Below are positions 25,395 through 33,285 of a stretch of DNA of 37,566 nt, in pieces (the first letter of the stretch is position 1; every line of letters begins with the position of its first letter). Origin of the DNA: Firmicutes bacterium M10-2 (GTDB lineage: Bacteria > Bacillota_I > Bacilli_A > Erysipelotrichales > Erysipelotrichaceae); contig KE159681.1 in assembly GCA_000403415.2 (NCBI GenBank), positions 454,013 to 491,578 of the forward strand, in the 5' to 3' direction. Below the pieces are notes generated by a model. The model was not told the origin of the DNA. It did no database searches and saw nothing but the letters and a program-made list of their open reading frames with translations. The translations under genes were made by a program, and so were the position numbers.

Positions 25395-25572
25395 CAGTGC
25401 AAGGAGTCACACCGAAAAAATTCAATTCAATAAACATTACAAAAAATGAATGAAAATGATTACCGAAAAAGTCATAAAAATTAGAAAAAAGAGTCCTTTT
25501 TTGGTTTTTTTCCCCACAAATCACCTAAATTATCGTTATTCACATATTTTCCCATAATAATCACATAAATCA

Positions 25573-25610
25573 TTCCTTGGGTTATGCTATACTGTTAACC
25601 AAGCAAGGAA
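25573..25610 (+). promoter_or_regulatory. promoter of the structured RNA, within an interrupted palindrome
   Basis: TGCTATACT (25585-25593) is an extended -10. It is framed by GGTTA (25580) and TAACC (25596), and outside them by TTCCTTG (25573) and CAAGGAA (25604). Such symmetry around the -10 fits a repressor site. Confidence 0.55.
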
Positions 25611-25707
25611 TAGAAGGCCTTGCCGGTATGATTGTCATTTATGATATTCATACTATTTTCTATCCCCTTAATTTTGAAAAGCCAGGCCTCCCCTTAGCCT
25701 GGTTTTT
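25600..25707 (+). ncRNA. structured RNA of about 110 nt: small RNA or attenuated leader of the HIT gene
   Basis: An extended -10 promoter precedes it and a strong intrinsic terminator ends it. Predicted features: a 5' hairpin GCAAGG/CCUUGC; a longer pairing of the AUAGAA region (25610) with UUCUAUCC (25657); an inner GUAUGA/UCAUAC stem; and the terminator stem. Two C-rich motifs UCCCCUUA lie in apparently single-stranded parts (25663-25670 and in the terminator loop, 25689-25696). C-rich loops of this sort are used by Firmicute sRNAs to pair with ribosome binding sites. It ends 40 nt before the HIT gene, so it could be an attenuator; AGGCCU at 25615 could pair with AGGCCU at 25684 as an antiterminator. 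It matches neither SRP RNA nor 6S RNA. Confidence 0.65.
25678..25707 (+). terminator. terminator of the structured RNA
   Basis: Stem AAAGCCAGGC/GCCTGGTTT, with a 9-nt loop containing CUCCCCUUA, followed by a run of T residues. Confidence 0.92.
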
Positions 25708-25746
25708 CATTTTATAAGGCATAAGTATGAAGGAGAGAAAGAAAAG

Positions 25747-26148
25747 ATGTGTATTTTTTGTGAAATCGCAAACGGAAACATTCCCGCAAACATCGTTTAC
25801 GAAGACGATCAAGTTCTTGCTTTTTTGGATGTCGCGCCAACAAGCTACGGACACACGCTTGTTGTACCCAAACAACACACAGAATCTTTTTTAGATTGCA
25901 ATCCGGCTTTGCTGCATCACGTAATGGATGTGGCTCAGCAGTTATCGAACAAGCTCATGAATAATCTGAATTGCGACGGGATCAATGTATTGACCAATGT
26001 CAAGGAAGCTGCCGGTCAGACCATCCCTCATTTTCATGTCCATTTGATTCCTCGATATGAAGATTCGGCAAAAGAAAATGTAAAATTTCAATTCGGAGAA
26101 ATCGACAAAATTGATGTCGAACAACTTGTTTCTAATATCATACGATAA
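25747..26148 (+). CDS. HIT family nucleotide hydrolase/transferase
   Basis: A 133-aa histidine-triad protein of the Hint/YhaM-adjacent Hit type. CIFCEIANGNIPANIVYEDD is the typical N-terminus and HFHVHLIPR is the histidine triad. The family hydrolyses adenosine phosphoramidates or dinucleotides in the cytoplasm. GAAGGAG is the ribosome binding site, with a slightly long spacing. It lies alone downstream of the structured RNA, whose terminator may control it, and converges on the hypothetical gene after recG. Confidence 0.95.
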   Translation: MCIFCEIANGNIPANIVYEDDQVLAFLDVAPTSYGHTLVVPKQHTESFLDCNPALLHHVMDVAQQLSNKLMNNLNCDGINVLTNVKEAAGQTIPHFHVHLIPRYEDSAKENVKFQFGEIDKIDVEQLVSNIIR

Positions 26149-26149
26149 G

Positions 26150-26194
26150 AAAAACGACAGGAGAAACGCTTATTGCGCTTCCTCTGTCGTTTTT
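26150..26194. terminator. bidirectional terminator (HIT / hypothetical gene)
   Basis: An 11-bp outer stem AAAAACGACAG/CTGTCGTTTTT with further pairing inside, just after the HIT stop and covering the 3' end of the opposing gene. Confidence 0.85.
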
Positions 26195-27021
26195 GTTTCT
26201 GTTCCTTCTTTTTGCAGATGAATCGACTCGATCTTGTATGAAGAATCGAAAATACGGGAAATATATTGATTGTATTGCCTGTTTTCGATTTCCTCTTCGC
26301 TTAAATATCCGCGTTCTCCGTAAATATTCTGCGTATCGATTTTCTGAGAATCGTTAATATACGGGATGATCACCAAGTAGTAAAGATCTTTGACAGAGTC
26401 CTGCTGCCGATACGTCATTCGGTACAATCCCACCATACGATCGCTTGTGGATTCTTCCTTGGACTTCAAAAAATCCAGTTCTTCCAGCTCGATGCTTTCA
26501 AGCTTTGCCGCCTGATCCGAATCGTCGAAAATTTCCGTTTCCAACTGCAGTTCCTGGTGTGTCTGCAAATACTCCTTCATTGCCTCTTCTATTTTATCGA
26601 TCCATTGTTCATCCATTTGCGATACCGAATCATAGCGGTTCGGCAATCCTTCGACAACAATTTCCTTTTGCACGTTTTCCGGCTCAAAATGATATTGCTG
26701 AGCCAGCGATTCATCATAACGGGCCTTCACCACTATAGTATCTCCGTTTGAAAGCCCTTGATCCGGTTCGATCGTATAGTGAATCGAATTGTAAAACGCC
26801 TGGATACGCTGATTGATATCTTCCATTGTATTGATTGCGACAACGCTTGCGTCTTTGTTTTCTCCTTCGTAGATCAACCGCATATTGCTCATCAAATCAA
26901 TCTTGACCGTCCTCAAAAAGCCGAAATAAGCCACCGAAATCAGGACAGCACACAGGATTGTGAGCGAAAGAAAATACACAAGCTTGTTTTTTATTGCTTC
27001 TTTATTCATAGTTTTTTCCAT
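26170..27021 (-). CDS. membrane-anchored protein of unknown function
   Basis: A 283-aa protein with one N-terminal membrane helix (about residues 15-35, FLSLTILCAVLISVAYFGFL) and a hydrophilic extracellular part. The latter is acidic, with a region rich in Glu (about 135-185) and a possible coiled stretch (IEEAMKEYLQTHQELQLETE). No Cys pairs or recognised catalytic motif. The ATG overlaps the recG stop (TAATG); an ATG four codons on is also possible. It is the last gene of the S66-recG operon. I do not recognise the family. Confidence 0.75.
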   Translation of the reverse strand: MEKTMNKEAIKNKLVYFLSLTILCAVLISVAYFGFLRTVKIDLMSNMRLIYEGENKDASVVAINTMEDINQRIQAFYNSIHYTIEPDQGLSNGDTIVVKARYDESLAQQYHFEPENVQKEIVVEGLPNRYDSVSQMDEQWIDKIEEAMKEYLQTHQELQLETEIFDDSDQAAKLESIELEELDFLKSKEESTSDRMVGLYRMTYRQQDSVKDLYYLVIIPYINDSQKIDTQNIYGERGYLSEEEIENRQYNQYISRIFDSSYKIESIHLQKEGTETKTTEEAQ

Positions 27022-29000
27022 TAGTCAAAATAGCGTGCCTTATCCATAGCACTTCGTACATAGTCTAACATAGGTTGATCCGTTTGTGCCTGCAAGATCT
27101 CTTTTGCATCATGAACACACACTTCCATAATTGCCGGATCCTTTTCGAAATCCCCAAGAATAAAGGTTGGCAATCCGCTTTGCCTTGTACCCAAAAGATC
27201 TCCGGGACCACGTTTGGAAAGATCGTACGCCGAAATCGCAAATCCGTCCGTCATCGTTTCCAGTTTTTTCAACCGCTCGATGGCTTCCGGATCTTTGGAA
27301 TCGGAAAGCATCCAGCATTCGCCTTGTACCTTTCCTCTGGCCGCCCTTCCGCGAAGCTGATGCAGCGTAGAAAGACCGAAGCGATGCGCATCGTAAATGA
27401 CCATCATCGTTGCGTCAGGCACATCGATTCCAACCTCGATCACAGTTGTCGAAACAAGAAAGTCATACTCTTTTTCGGAGAACTTTTTCATGACTTCCTC
27501 TTTTTCTTCAACACTCATCTTTCCGTGAAGCAGACCGATCTTATATTTCGAACCAAGAGTTTTGACCATTCCCTCGTAAATGGTCGTTACTGCCCGCAAA
27601 TTCGTTTCCGCATTTTCATCGATCATCGGACAGACCACATAACACTGCCTTCCTTGGTCGATGCCCAAAAGAACGTCCTTTAAAAAGTTTTTCATGGATG
27701 ATCCGGGCGCATAATGCGTCTTGACCGGTTTTCGCCCCGGTGGCATCGTCTTGATCGCACTTAAACGAATATCTCCGTATAAAAAGTGAGCATACGTACG
27801 TGGTATGGGTGTTGCCGACATCATCAAAAAATCCACATTCTTTCCTTTTTCAAGTAAAGAACGACGCTGGTTGACCCCAAATCGCTGCTGCTCATCCGCA
27901 ACAACCAAACCAAGATCATCAAAATTGACTTTCTCCTGAAAAAGCGCATGCGTACCGACAACGATCCGTATATCTCCCTGCTCAAGTCCGGCAAGCACTT
28001 CCCTTTTTTCCTTCGTCGGCAACGAAGAAACAAGCAATCGAGCCGGAAGTCCGAGCTCTTTCATATTTTCATAATGTTGTCTTGCCAAAATTTCGGTCGG
28101 TGCCAGGAATGCGCTTTGATAACCGGCCAGTTCGCTGGCAAACAAGCTCAGCATCGCAACAATCGTTTTTCCGCAGCCGACATCGCCTTGGATCATGCGA
28201 TACATCACGGTTTCCGAACGCATATCCCGAAGCACATCATCCAACGCTTTTTTTTGATCTTCGGTTAAAGGAAACTTGAATTCGGCAATTTTTTCCTCGA
28301 TTCGGTTTTGATCGAAAACTTTCGGTTCTTTCGAGATTGTCTGCACCTGCTGGGCCTGAACACAGCATTGAAAACATAAAAACTCTTCGTATTTCAACGT
28401 TCGTATTGCTGCATGGAGCTGATTCATATTTTGAGGTTGATGGATCCAACGATAGGAAGTGTTCTTATCGAGCAGCCGATATTTTTCCCGGTATCTTTTC
28501 GGAATGAGATCGGGAATGGAATCCAGATGATCGAGAGCCGTTTTCATGATTGCCTGCATATCGCTTGGTTTCATCGTCTTGGGAAGGCTGTAAACCGGTT
28601 TTAATCCCGTCTGCATACTAAGCGGTTTTAGGTTGTAGTTGTTGGCAACAAGCTTGTTGTTTCCCTGATAAACACCAAACAAGGTCACCGTATCGCCGAA
28701 TTTAAATTGGGACAGCCAAGGACGATTGAACATCGTGACTTCGATTTCTTCATTCCAGGCAATGATCGTAAAACGAGTCATGGAGCGATTCTTTCCCAAA
28801 CGAATCAAAGCCGGTTTTGACGCAATCAATCCTTCAACCGCCATATGTTCCCCTTTTTCCCATTGAGAAAAAGGGATGGCTTCAATCATTTCATAGCGAA
28901 ACGGATACGCTTTGATCAATTGTTCCAACGTCGTAATCTTCATTTTCTGAAGAAGGCCATATCGTCTAGCGGTGAGTTTTAGGTTTTCGAGTTCTGACAT
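27021..29000 (-). CDS. recG: ATP-dependent DNA helicase RecG
   Basis: A 659-aa helicase that remodels stalled replication forks and Holliday junctions. The N-terminal wedge domain (OB fold, about residues 50-150) is followed by helicase motifs: Walker A QGDVGCGKT, TEILARQH, Walker B-like ADEQQRFG, SATPIPRT, and the C-terminal VIEVGIDVP and GRAARGKVQGECW. Walker B reads DEQQ where RecG normally has DEQH. The ATG at 29000 is used because AAGGAG is well placed; the longer frame would start inside the previous gene. The 5' end overlaps the membrane-protein gene by 35 nt. Confidence 0.97.
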   Translation of the reverse strand: MSELENLKLTARRYGLLQKMKITTLEQLIKAYPFRYEMIEAIPFSQWEKGEHMAVEGLIASKPALIRLGKNRSMTRFTIIAWNEEIEVTMFNRPWLSQFKFGDTVTLFGVYQGNNKLVANNYNLKPLSMQTGLKPVYSLPKTMKPSDMQAIMKTALDHLDSIPDLIPKRYREKYRLLDKNTSYRWIHQPQNMNQLHAAIRTLKYEEFLCFQCCVQAQQVQTISKEPKVFDQNRIEEKIAEFKFPLTEDQKKALDDVLRDMRSETVMYRMIQGDVGCGKTIVAMLSLFASELAGYQSAFLAPTEILARQHYENMKELGLPARLLVSSLPTKEKREVLAGLEQGDIRIVVGTHALFQEKVNFDDLGLVVADEQQRFGVNQRRSLLEKGKNVDFLMMSATPIPRTYAHFLYGDIRLSAIKTMPPGRKPVKTHYAPGSSMKNFLKDVLLGIDQGRQCYVVCPMIDENAETNLRAVTTIYEGMVKTLGSKYKIGLLHGKMSVEEKEEVMKKFSEKEYDFLVSTTVIEVGIDVPDATMMVIYDAHRFGLSTLHQLRGRAARGKVQGECWMLSDSKDPEAIERLKKLETMTDGFAISAYDLSKRGPGDLLGTRQSGLPTFILGDFEKDPAIMEVCVHDAKEILQAQTDQPMLDYVRSAMDKARYFD

Positions 29001-29775
29001 TGATACACTCCTTTTGGATGTATGCGACAAGATTCAGATCCAAATATGCGTACAGGAATCCAATCAAAAACAAAAAAAAGATAATCACGAACATACTTGA
29101 AAGCGAAACCCCGAAACTGGTGCTCAAAAAAAGGACATACATCCAGCTGAACATGGGATTGCCCACATACAGGACATTTTGCAAAATTTGCGGAACATAA
29201 AATCCTTGAGCCAAGCTGAAAGGCCCTCCCGAAAACGTATCGATGGCCATAACGACCAACAGCAAAGCGCAGTACACATTCAAAATCGAGCGATAATGAG
29301 CGGCAAACACAGTTTTGATATAACCGAAAATTTCTTTCCCGCTCTTTTTTCCCAAAAACAACGAATAATAATACACCAATTGAAACGGGATCAATCCAAT
29401 CAGCACGACAACACTAATCAACTGAACAAAAACAGAAGCGACCATATTCGAAGATGCGAGAGCTGCCAAAGACGCAATCACAGCCGAAATGAGCAAGATC
29501 CAACCCCCCTGCAAGATGAGCACCCGTAAAATGACATCAAAAGACATTTTCTCTTTATCCGGAGTCCAAACCATAGTGCATATTTTATAAAAGCCAAGCG
29601 AAGACGCTAAAGAGAGCACAACTTGTACTGCATAAAAGAGGCGCGGATCCGTAATACCGAATCCGGCAAACAAATAAACAAGGTTGTATAAAAACGATAA
29701 AAGCAACGTTGCGATCAACGCTTTAAAAATGATCCGTATGTGAAAATTAGATAAAATCTGTTTTATTCTTTTCAT
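28966..29775 (-). CDS. polytopic membrane protein of unknown function
   Basis: A 269-aa protein with about six membrane helices and a basic N-terminus (MKRIKQILSNFH). The ATG at 29775 follows AAAGGAAACTTC; upstream in-frame codons belong to the preceding gene. It looks like small regulatory or DUF975/YihY-like membrane proteins but no motif is diagnostic. It overlaps its neighbours at both ends (4 nt and 35 nt), so it belongs to the operon of the S66 peptidase and recG. Confidence 0.75.
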   Translation of the reverse strand: MKRIKQILSNFHIRIIFKALIATLLLSFLYNLVYLFAGFGITDPRLFYAVQVVLSLASSLGFYKICTMVWTPDKEKMSFDVILRVLILQGGWILLISAVIASLAALASSNMVASVFVQLISVVVLIGLIPFQLVYYYSLFLGKKSGKEIFGYIKTVFAAHYRSILNVYCALLLVVMAIDTFSGGPFSLAQGFYVPQILQNVLYVGNPMFSWMYVLFLSTSFGVSLSSMFVIIFFLFLIGFLYAYLDLNLVAYIQKECINVRTRKPKTHR

Positions 29776-30503
29776 GAAGTTTCCTTTCTGTAATTCAATA
29801 AGAGGCCATATGCATCTTTTTGATGTCCGATCCGACAATCGAATTCGATTGGTTTTCGGCAATATGTACGGGCAATGCGCTCAAGATGTTGTTTTCCATC
29901 GGATTCGTCCAGCAATTCGGTAAAATTTCCCAAGATCAAACGATCGATTTTGGAAAATACCCCCATCATCGAAAGCTGTGCAAAATAACTTTCGATCCGA
30001 TATCGATTGCCTGAATAGCTTTCCAAAAACAATGTCTTGCCCTCGCAATCGGGAAAAAACGGCGTTTGTGCCAGTTTGAGAAAACAGCGAATATTGCCTC
30101 CCAATACATTTTCCCGATCCACCACGCAAGGATGAAGCGGATCGGTGCAATTTGCTATTTGGAGCAAAAGCACAGGACGTATCAAAGCCAGCCGATTGAG
30201 CACGCATGTCAGATCGCTGTATCCGGCAAATAAAGTCCGGGAACGCCGAAAAGCTTTTGCATCAATATATGGGATGGTCGTATTGGCAAGATCTCCTCCC
30301 GACACATCAAATATGAAGTCAAGATCTTCCTTGATCCATTGATTGAAAAGATCGGCTTTTTCTTTCGGCGAAGCATTCGCATCGTGCAGAATCGGGCTCA
30401 CCTTGACGTCATTGTTTCCTTCCTTTAATTTTTCGACCAGCGAAGAAACCGAACGGGTTACAGGATTGGATAAATTTAAAATTCCGATTTTTTTATTGAC
30501 CAT
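29772..30503 (-). CDS. S66 family peptidase (LD-carboxypeptidase/MccF-like), short form
   Basis: A 243-aa protein, shorter than the usual 300 or so. The nucleophile Ser96 is in FAGYSDLT, E161 in LFLESYSGNRYRIE and H227 in IGHQKDAYG, so the Ser-Glu-His triad is complete. VSGGDLANTTIPYID replaces the usual GGYGSNRLLPYLD and lacks its Arg. S66 enzymes cut D-Ala from murein tetrapeptides (LdcA) or inactivate microcin C-like peptide-nucleotides (MccF). ACGGAG precedes the ATG. There is no signal peptide, so it acts in the cytoplasm, in recycling or detoxification. Confidence 0.85.
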   Translation of the reverse strand: MVNKKIGILNLSNPVTRSVSSLVEKLKEGNNDVKVSPILHDANASPKEKADLFNQWIKEDLDFIFDVSGGDLANTTIPYIDAKAFRRSRTLFAGYSDLTCVLNRLALIRPVLLLQIANCTDPLHPCVVDRENVLGGNIRCFLKLAQTPFFPDCEGKTLFLESYSGNRYRIESYFAQLSMMGVFSKIDRLILGNFTELLDESDGKQHLERIARTYCRKPIEFDCRIGHQKDAYGLLLNYRKETS

Positions 30504-30552
30504 ATATGAACTCCGTTTTATATTTTTATTATACAGGAAAGGTGCGAATATT

Positions 30553-31608
30553 ATGAATCAAAAAGAACGAATCATTGCATTATCGAATGCGTTTGGTCCA
30601 AGCGGATTGGAAGATGAGGTCGTAGAAATCGTAAAAAAAGATTTGCCTTCATCTTATGAAGCGAAAGAAGATACCTTGCGCAATTTATATTTATTTCCCC
30701 ATCAGAAAAAAAAGGAAGGATACACGATCTTGCTTGATGCACATAGCGACGAAGTCGGTTTTATCGTTCAATCGATACTTTCCAATGGGACAATTCGTTT
30801 TTTGCCTTTGGGCGGATGGGATCCGGTCAATGTGGCAGGAAGCGCAGTCGAAATCTTAGGCGAACAAGGAAAAGTTTCGGGGATCGTTGCGGCAAAACCC
30901 GTTCATTTCATGAGCGAAGAAGAGAAGAAAAAGCCGATCGACCTCGACTCGATGCGCATTGATGTCGGAACAAGCTCAAAGGAAGAAACCCTCTCTTTAG
31001 GTATTGATGTCGGCTGTTTTATCGTTCCGGCAACAAAATGCCTCTATAACGAACAACTGGAAATTTTTCAGGGAAAGGCATTTGATTGCCGTATTGGGTG
31101 TGCGGCTTTACTGCAAACTTTGCACGAAATCGATCAAGAATCTTTTCTCGGCAATGCGATCGGAGTACTCAGCGCGCAAGAGGAAGTCGGCGATCGAGGA
31201 AGCGAATGTGTGGCAAGGACAATCCGAGCCGATGTCGCCATTTGTTTCGAAGGGTGTCCGGCAGACGATTCGTTTGAGTCGCCGGATTGTATTCAGACCG
31301 CGATGAAAAAAGGGGTTATGCTGCGCGCATACGATCGAAGCATGATCACCCATCCCGGGTTCCAAAAGTTTGCTTTGAACTGTGCAAAAGAAAACAACAT
31401 CCCTTATCAAGTGGCTGTTCGTAAAGGCGGAGGAACAAACGGCGGAGTGTATCATCTGCATAATATACCGACAATCGTTCTTGGTATCCCGACTCGTTTT
31501 GCCCACAACGGAACTTGTTTTTGCGCATATCAGGATTATCGAAATGCAGTGGATCTCGCCAAGGCAATCATTCAGAGTCTGTCTCCCGAGATCCTATCAT
31601 CCTTCTAG
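30553..31608 (+). CDS. M42 family metallopeptidase (glutamyl/deblocking aminopeptidase-like)
   Basis: A 351-aa di-zinc aminopeptidase of the PepA/FrvX/YsdC type, usually a large tetrahedral complex in the cytoplasm. Metal- and catalysis-linked motifs are visible: LLDAHSDEVGF (His/Asp), QGKAFDCRIGCAAL (Asp), LSAQEEVGDRGSE (catalytic Glu pair), and RKGGGTNGGVYHLHNIPTIVLGIPTRFAHNG with a metal His near the end. The ATG at 30553 follows AGGAAAGG; an upstream in-frame start would be antisense to the S66 gene. It runs divergently from that gene and is a single gene before the cyclophilin gene. Confidence 0.93.
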   Translation: MNQKERIIALSNAFGPSGLEDEVVEIVKKDLPSSYEAKEDTLRNLYLFPHQKKKEGYTILLDAHSDEVGFIVQSILSNGTIRFLPLGGWDPVNVAGSAVEILGEQGKVSGIVAAKPVHFMSEEEKKKPIDLDSMRIDVGTSSKEETLSLGIDVGCFIVPATKCLYNEQLEIFQGKAFDCRIGCAALLQTLHEIDQESFLGNAIGVLSAQEEVGDRGSECVARTIRADVAICFEGCPADDSFESPDCIQTAMKKGVMLRAYDRSMITHPGFQKFALNCAKENNIPYQVAVRKGGGTNGGVYHLHNIPTIVLGIPTRFAHNGTCFCAYQDYRNAVDLAKAIIQSLSPEILSSF

Positions 31609-31629
31609 TGCATCGTTTTAAAGTTATGC

Positions 31630-31635
31630 TATAAT
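31630..31635 (+). promoter_or_regulatory. -10 of the cyclophilin gene promoter
   Basis: TGCTATAAT (extended -10), 65 nt before the ATG. The leader contains a small hairpin TGCTC/GAGCA near 31658-31672. Confidence 0.65.
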
Positions 31636-31699
31636 TTTGAGGAAAAAAATATAGGATTGCTCATGGGAGCAGTCAGTGCAGATCAAGGAGATGTACAGT

Positions 31700-32185
31700 A
31701 TGAAAAAGAAAAAAGTCATTATCACAATGAAAGACGGTCATTCGATGACCGGTGAATTGTACCCTGAAATTGCTCCGGAAACGGTCGCAAACTTCGAAAA
31801 ACTCGCCAATGAAGGATTTTATGACGGATTGACATTCCATCGAATCATTCCGGGATTTATGATCCAAGGAGGCGATCCGAAAGGAAACGGGACCGGAGGT
31901 CCGGGATATACGATCAAGGGCGAATTCAGTGCCAACGGATTCAAAAACGATCTAAAACATACACGCGGAATCTTATCAATGGCACGTGCAATGGATCCGA
32001 ACTCTGCGGGAAGCCAATTTTTTATCATGCACGCGGATGCACCACATTTGGATGGTCAATATGCCGGCTTTGGTCTTATCACCGAAGGATTGGATGAATT
32101 GGACCGAATCGCAAAAACGCCGACAAGCTGGAACGATGCACCAAAGACTCCGCAAGTCATTGAATCCATTCGTGTCGAAAATTAG
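31700..32185 (+). CDS. peptidyl-prolyl cis-trans isomerase, cyclophilin type
   Basis: A 161-aa cytoplasmic cyclophilin that speeds proline isomerisation during protein folding. Active-site segments are FHRIIPGFMIQGGDP (catalytic Arg), GTGGPGYTIKGEF, and SMARAMDPNSAGSQFFIM. No signal peptide. The ATG at 31700 has AAGGAG upstream. Length is normal. Confidence 0.96.
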   Translation: MKKKKVIITMKDGHSMTGELYPEIAPETVANFEKLANEGFYDGLTFHRIIPGFMIQGGDPKGNGTGGPGYTIKGEFSANGFKNDLKHTRGILSMARAMDPNSAGSQFFIMHADAPHLDGQYAGFGLITEGLDELDRIAKTPTSWNDAPKTPQVIESIRVEN

Positions 32186-32254
32186 AAAAAAAGCAACCTC
32201 TTGGAAGCGTTGGAATACACCTTGATTTTTATTGAATTTCAACATGAAAAAGAT

Positions 32255-32287
32255 TGAATGCCGTCTGATCTATTCCAGGCGGCATTC
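32255..32287 (-). terminator. terminator after the AraC-family gene
   Basis: Stem of about 12 bp with GAATGCCG/CGGCATTC ends, then AATCTTTTTC on the minus strand. It may also act weakly on the cyclophilin transcript. Confidence 0.7.
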
Positions 32288-32293
32288 ATTGTT

Positions 32294-33163
32294 TTATTTC
32301 TTCATGACCGGGATCCAAATCTCGCTGCGGTAATCAGGACTACTCATATTTCCTTCCGTATATGCTTCTATATCCATTTCATAGGTCGGTTGATAATCCG
32401 AAGCAGGAAAAAATTCGGAAACAATTTTGTGCCACATTTCTTGTATCGCATCGGGCATTGCACCTTTGCATTCAAATACCGCCCAAGTTCTTGCAGGAAT
32501 GGTGTTCTTTCTGAACCCTTCCGGTACGATCGTATTCTCACTGCATTTTGCCGCAATAGAATAATCAAACGTCCTCGCGTTTTCCGGCAGGTTCCCGTAA
32601 CACACGCCGAAAATGTACGTTTTGTCTGTTGTGGCATCCAATAGTTTTTTTATCGTACCGTCATTATGCGATCTCGTCCAAAAGTCAGGAATACTTTTTT
32701 TATTTTCAGAGTTGTCAACGGTATGCCTTTCCGCCTTTTCAATAATATCAAAGGCTTTCTTTTCAATGATTTTATAATTCATCATACTTCCTCCATTTAA
32801 TGTAATTTGCACAGAAAGTCGGGAGAAATATTTAAGTTTAGAGCCATCTTTCTTGGCTTGGGATGGTGTAACTCCGTGAAACTTGATAAAGGCTCTTGTG
32901 AAGCTTTCAGGACTCTCATACCCGTATTTCAAAGCTATATCAATTACTTTCTCATCGGTTGCGCTCAGCTCATTGCCGGCAAGTGTGAGCCGTCTGTTGC
33001 GAATATATTCTCCTAAGGTCATTCCGCACAGGATACCAAAAATTCTTTGAAAGTAAAAGCTTGAGCAAGCCGCTTCTTCGGCAACTTTATCATAGTCGAT
33101 TTTTTCAGTCAGATGTTCTTCCACATAATTGATTGCATGTTGTATTCCGGTTACCCAATCCAT
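32294..33163 (-). CDS. AraC family regulator with GyrI-like effector domain
   Basis: A 289-aa transcription factor. Residues 1-110 form the AraC DNA-binding domain with two helix-turn-helix motifs (DYDKVAEEAACSSFYFQRIF, then VIDIALKYGYESPESFTRAF). Residues about 125-289 form a GyrI/Rob/BmrR-like effector-binding domain, often a drug- or small-molecule sensor, ending in IWIPVMKK. This N-terminal HTH plus C-terminal GyrI order is typical of Rob-like regulators. AGAAGAG precedes the ATG. No target gene is obvious; the nearest candidate is the P-type ATPase gene, but that has its own promoter. Confidence 0.93.
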   Translation of the reverse strand: MDWVTGIQHAINYVEEHLTEKIDYDKVAEEAACSSFYFQRIFGILCGMTLGEYIRNRRLTLAGNELSATDEKVIDIALKYGYESPESFTRAFIKFHGVTPSQAKKDGSKLKYFSRLSVQITLNGGSMMNYKIIEKKAFDIIEKAERHTVDNSENKKSIPDFWTRSHNDGTIKKLLDATTDKTYIFGVCYGNLPENARTFDYSIAAKCSENTIVPEGFRKNTIPARTWAVFECKGAMPDAIQEMWHKIVSEFFPASDYQPTYEMDIEAYTEGNMSSPDYRSEIWIPVMKK

Positions 33164-33255
33164 AATATCTCTTCTTTCTGTAATTCCATTAAATAGTAAA
33201 AAGCAATTAAATTCTTGACTATTCGTGTTCCGTCCTGCAAGAATCGTTTGTTTCT

Positions 33256-33285
33256 AAAAAAGGCAGTATTCACAGCCTCTTTTCT
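33256..33285 (-). terminator. terminator after the P-type ATPase gene
   Basis: On the minus strand, AAAAGAGGC and GCCTTTTTT arms around a 10-nt loop, overlapping the gene's stop codon. The remaining 90 bp down to 33163 shows only the AraC gene's leader. Confidence 0.7.

Noticed and set aside
25600-25707. SRP RNA or 6S RNA at the structured RNA locus
   Set aside because: The SRP GGAA-tetraloop core is absent and the RNA is too short, without the long rod and central bubble of 6S RNA.
29772-30503. VanXY-type D,D-peptidase for the possible D-Ser pathway
   Set aside because: It is an S66 serine peptidase without the zinc motifs of VanXY.
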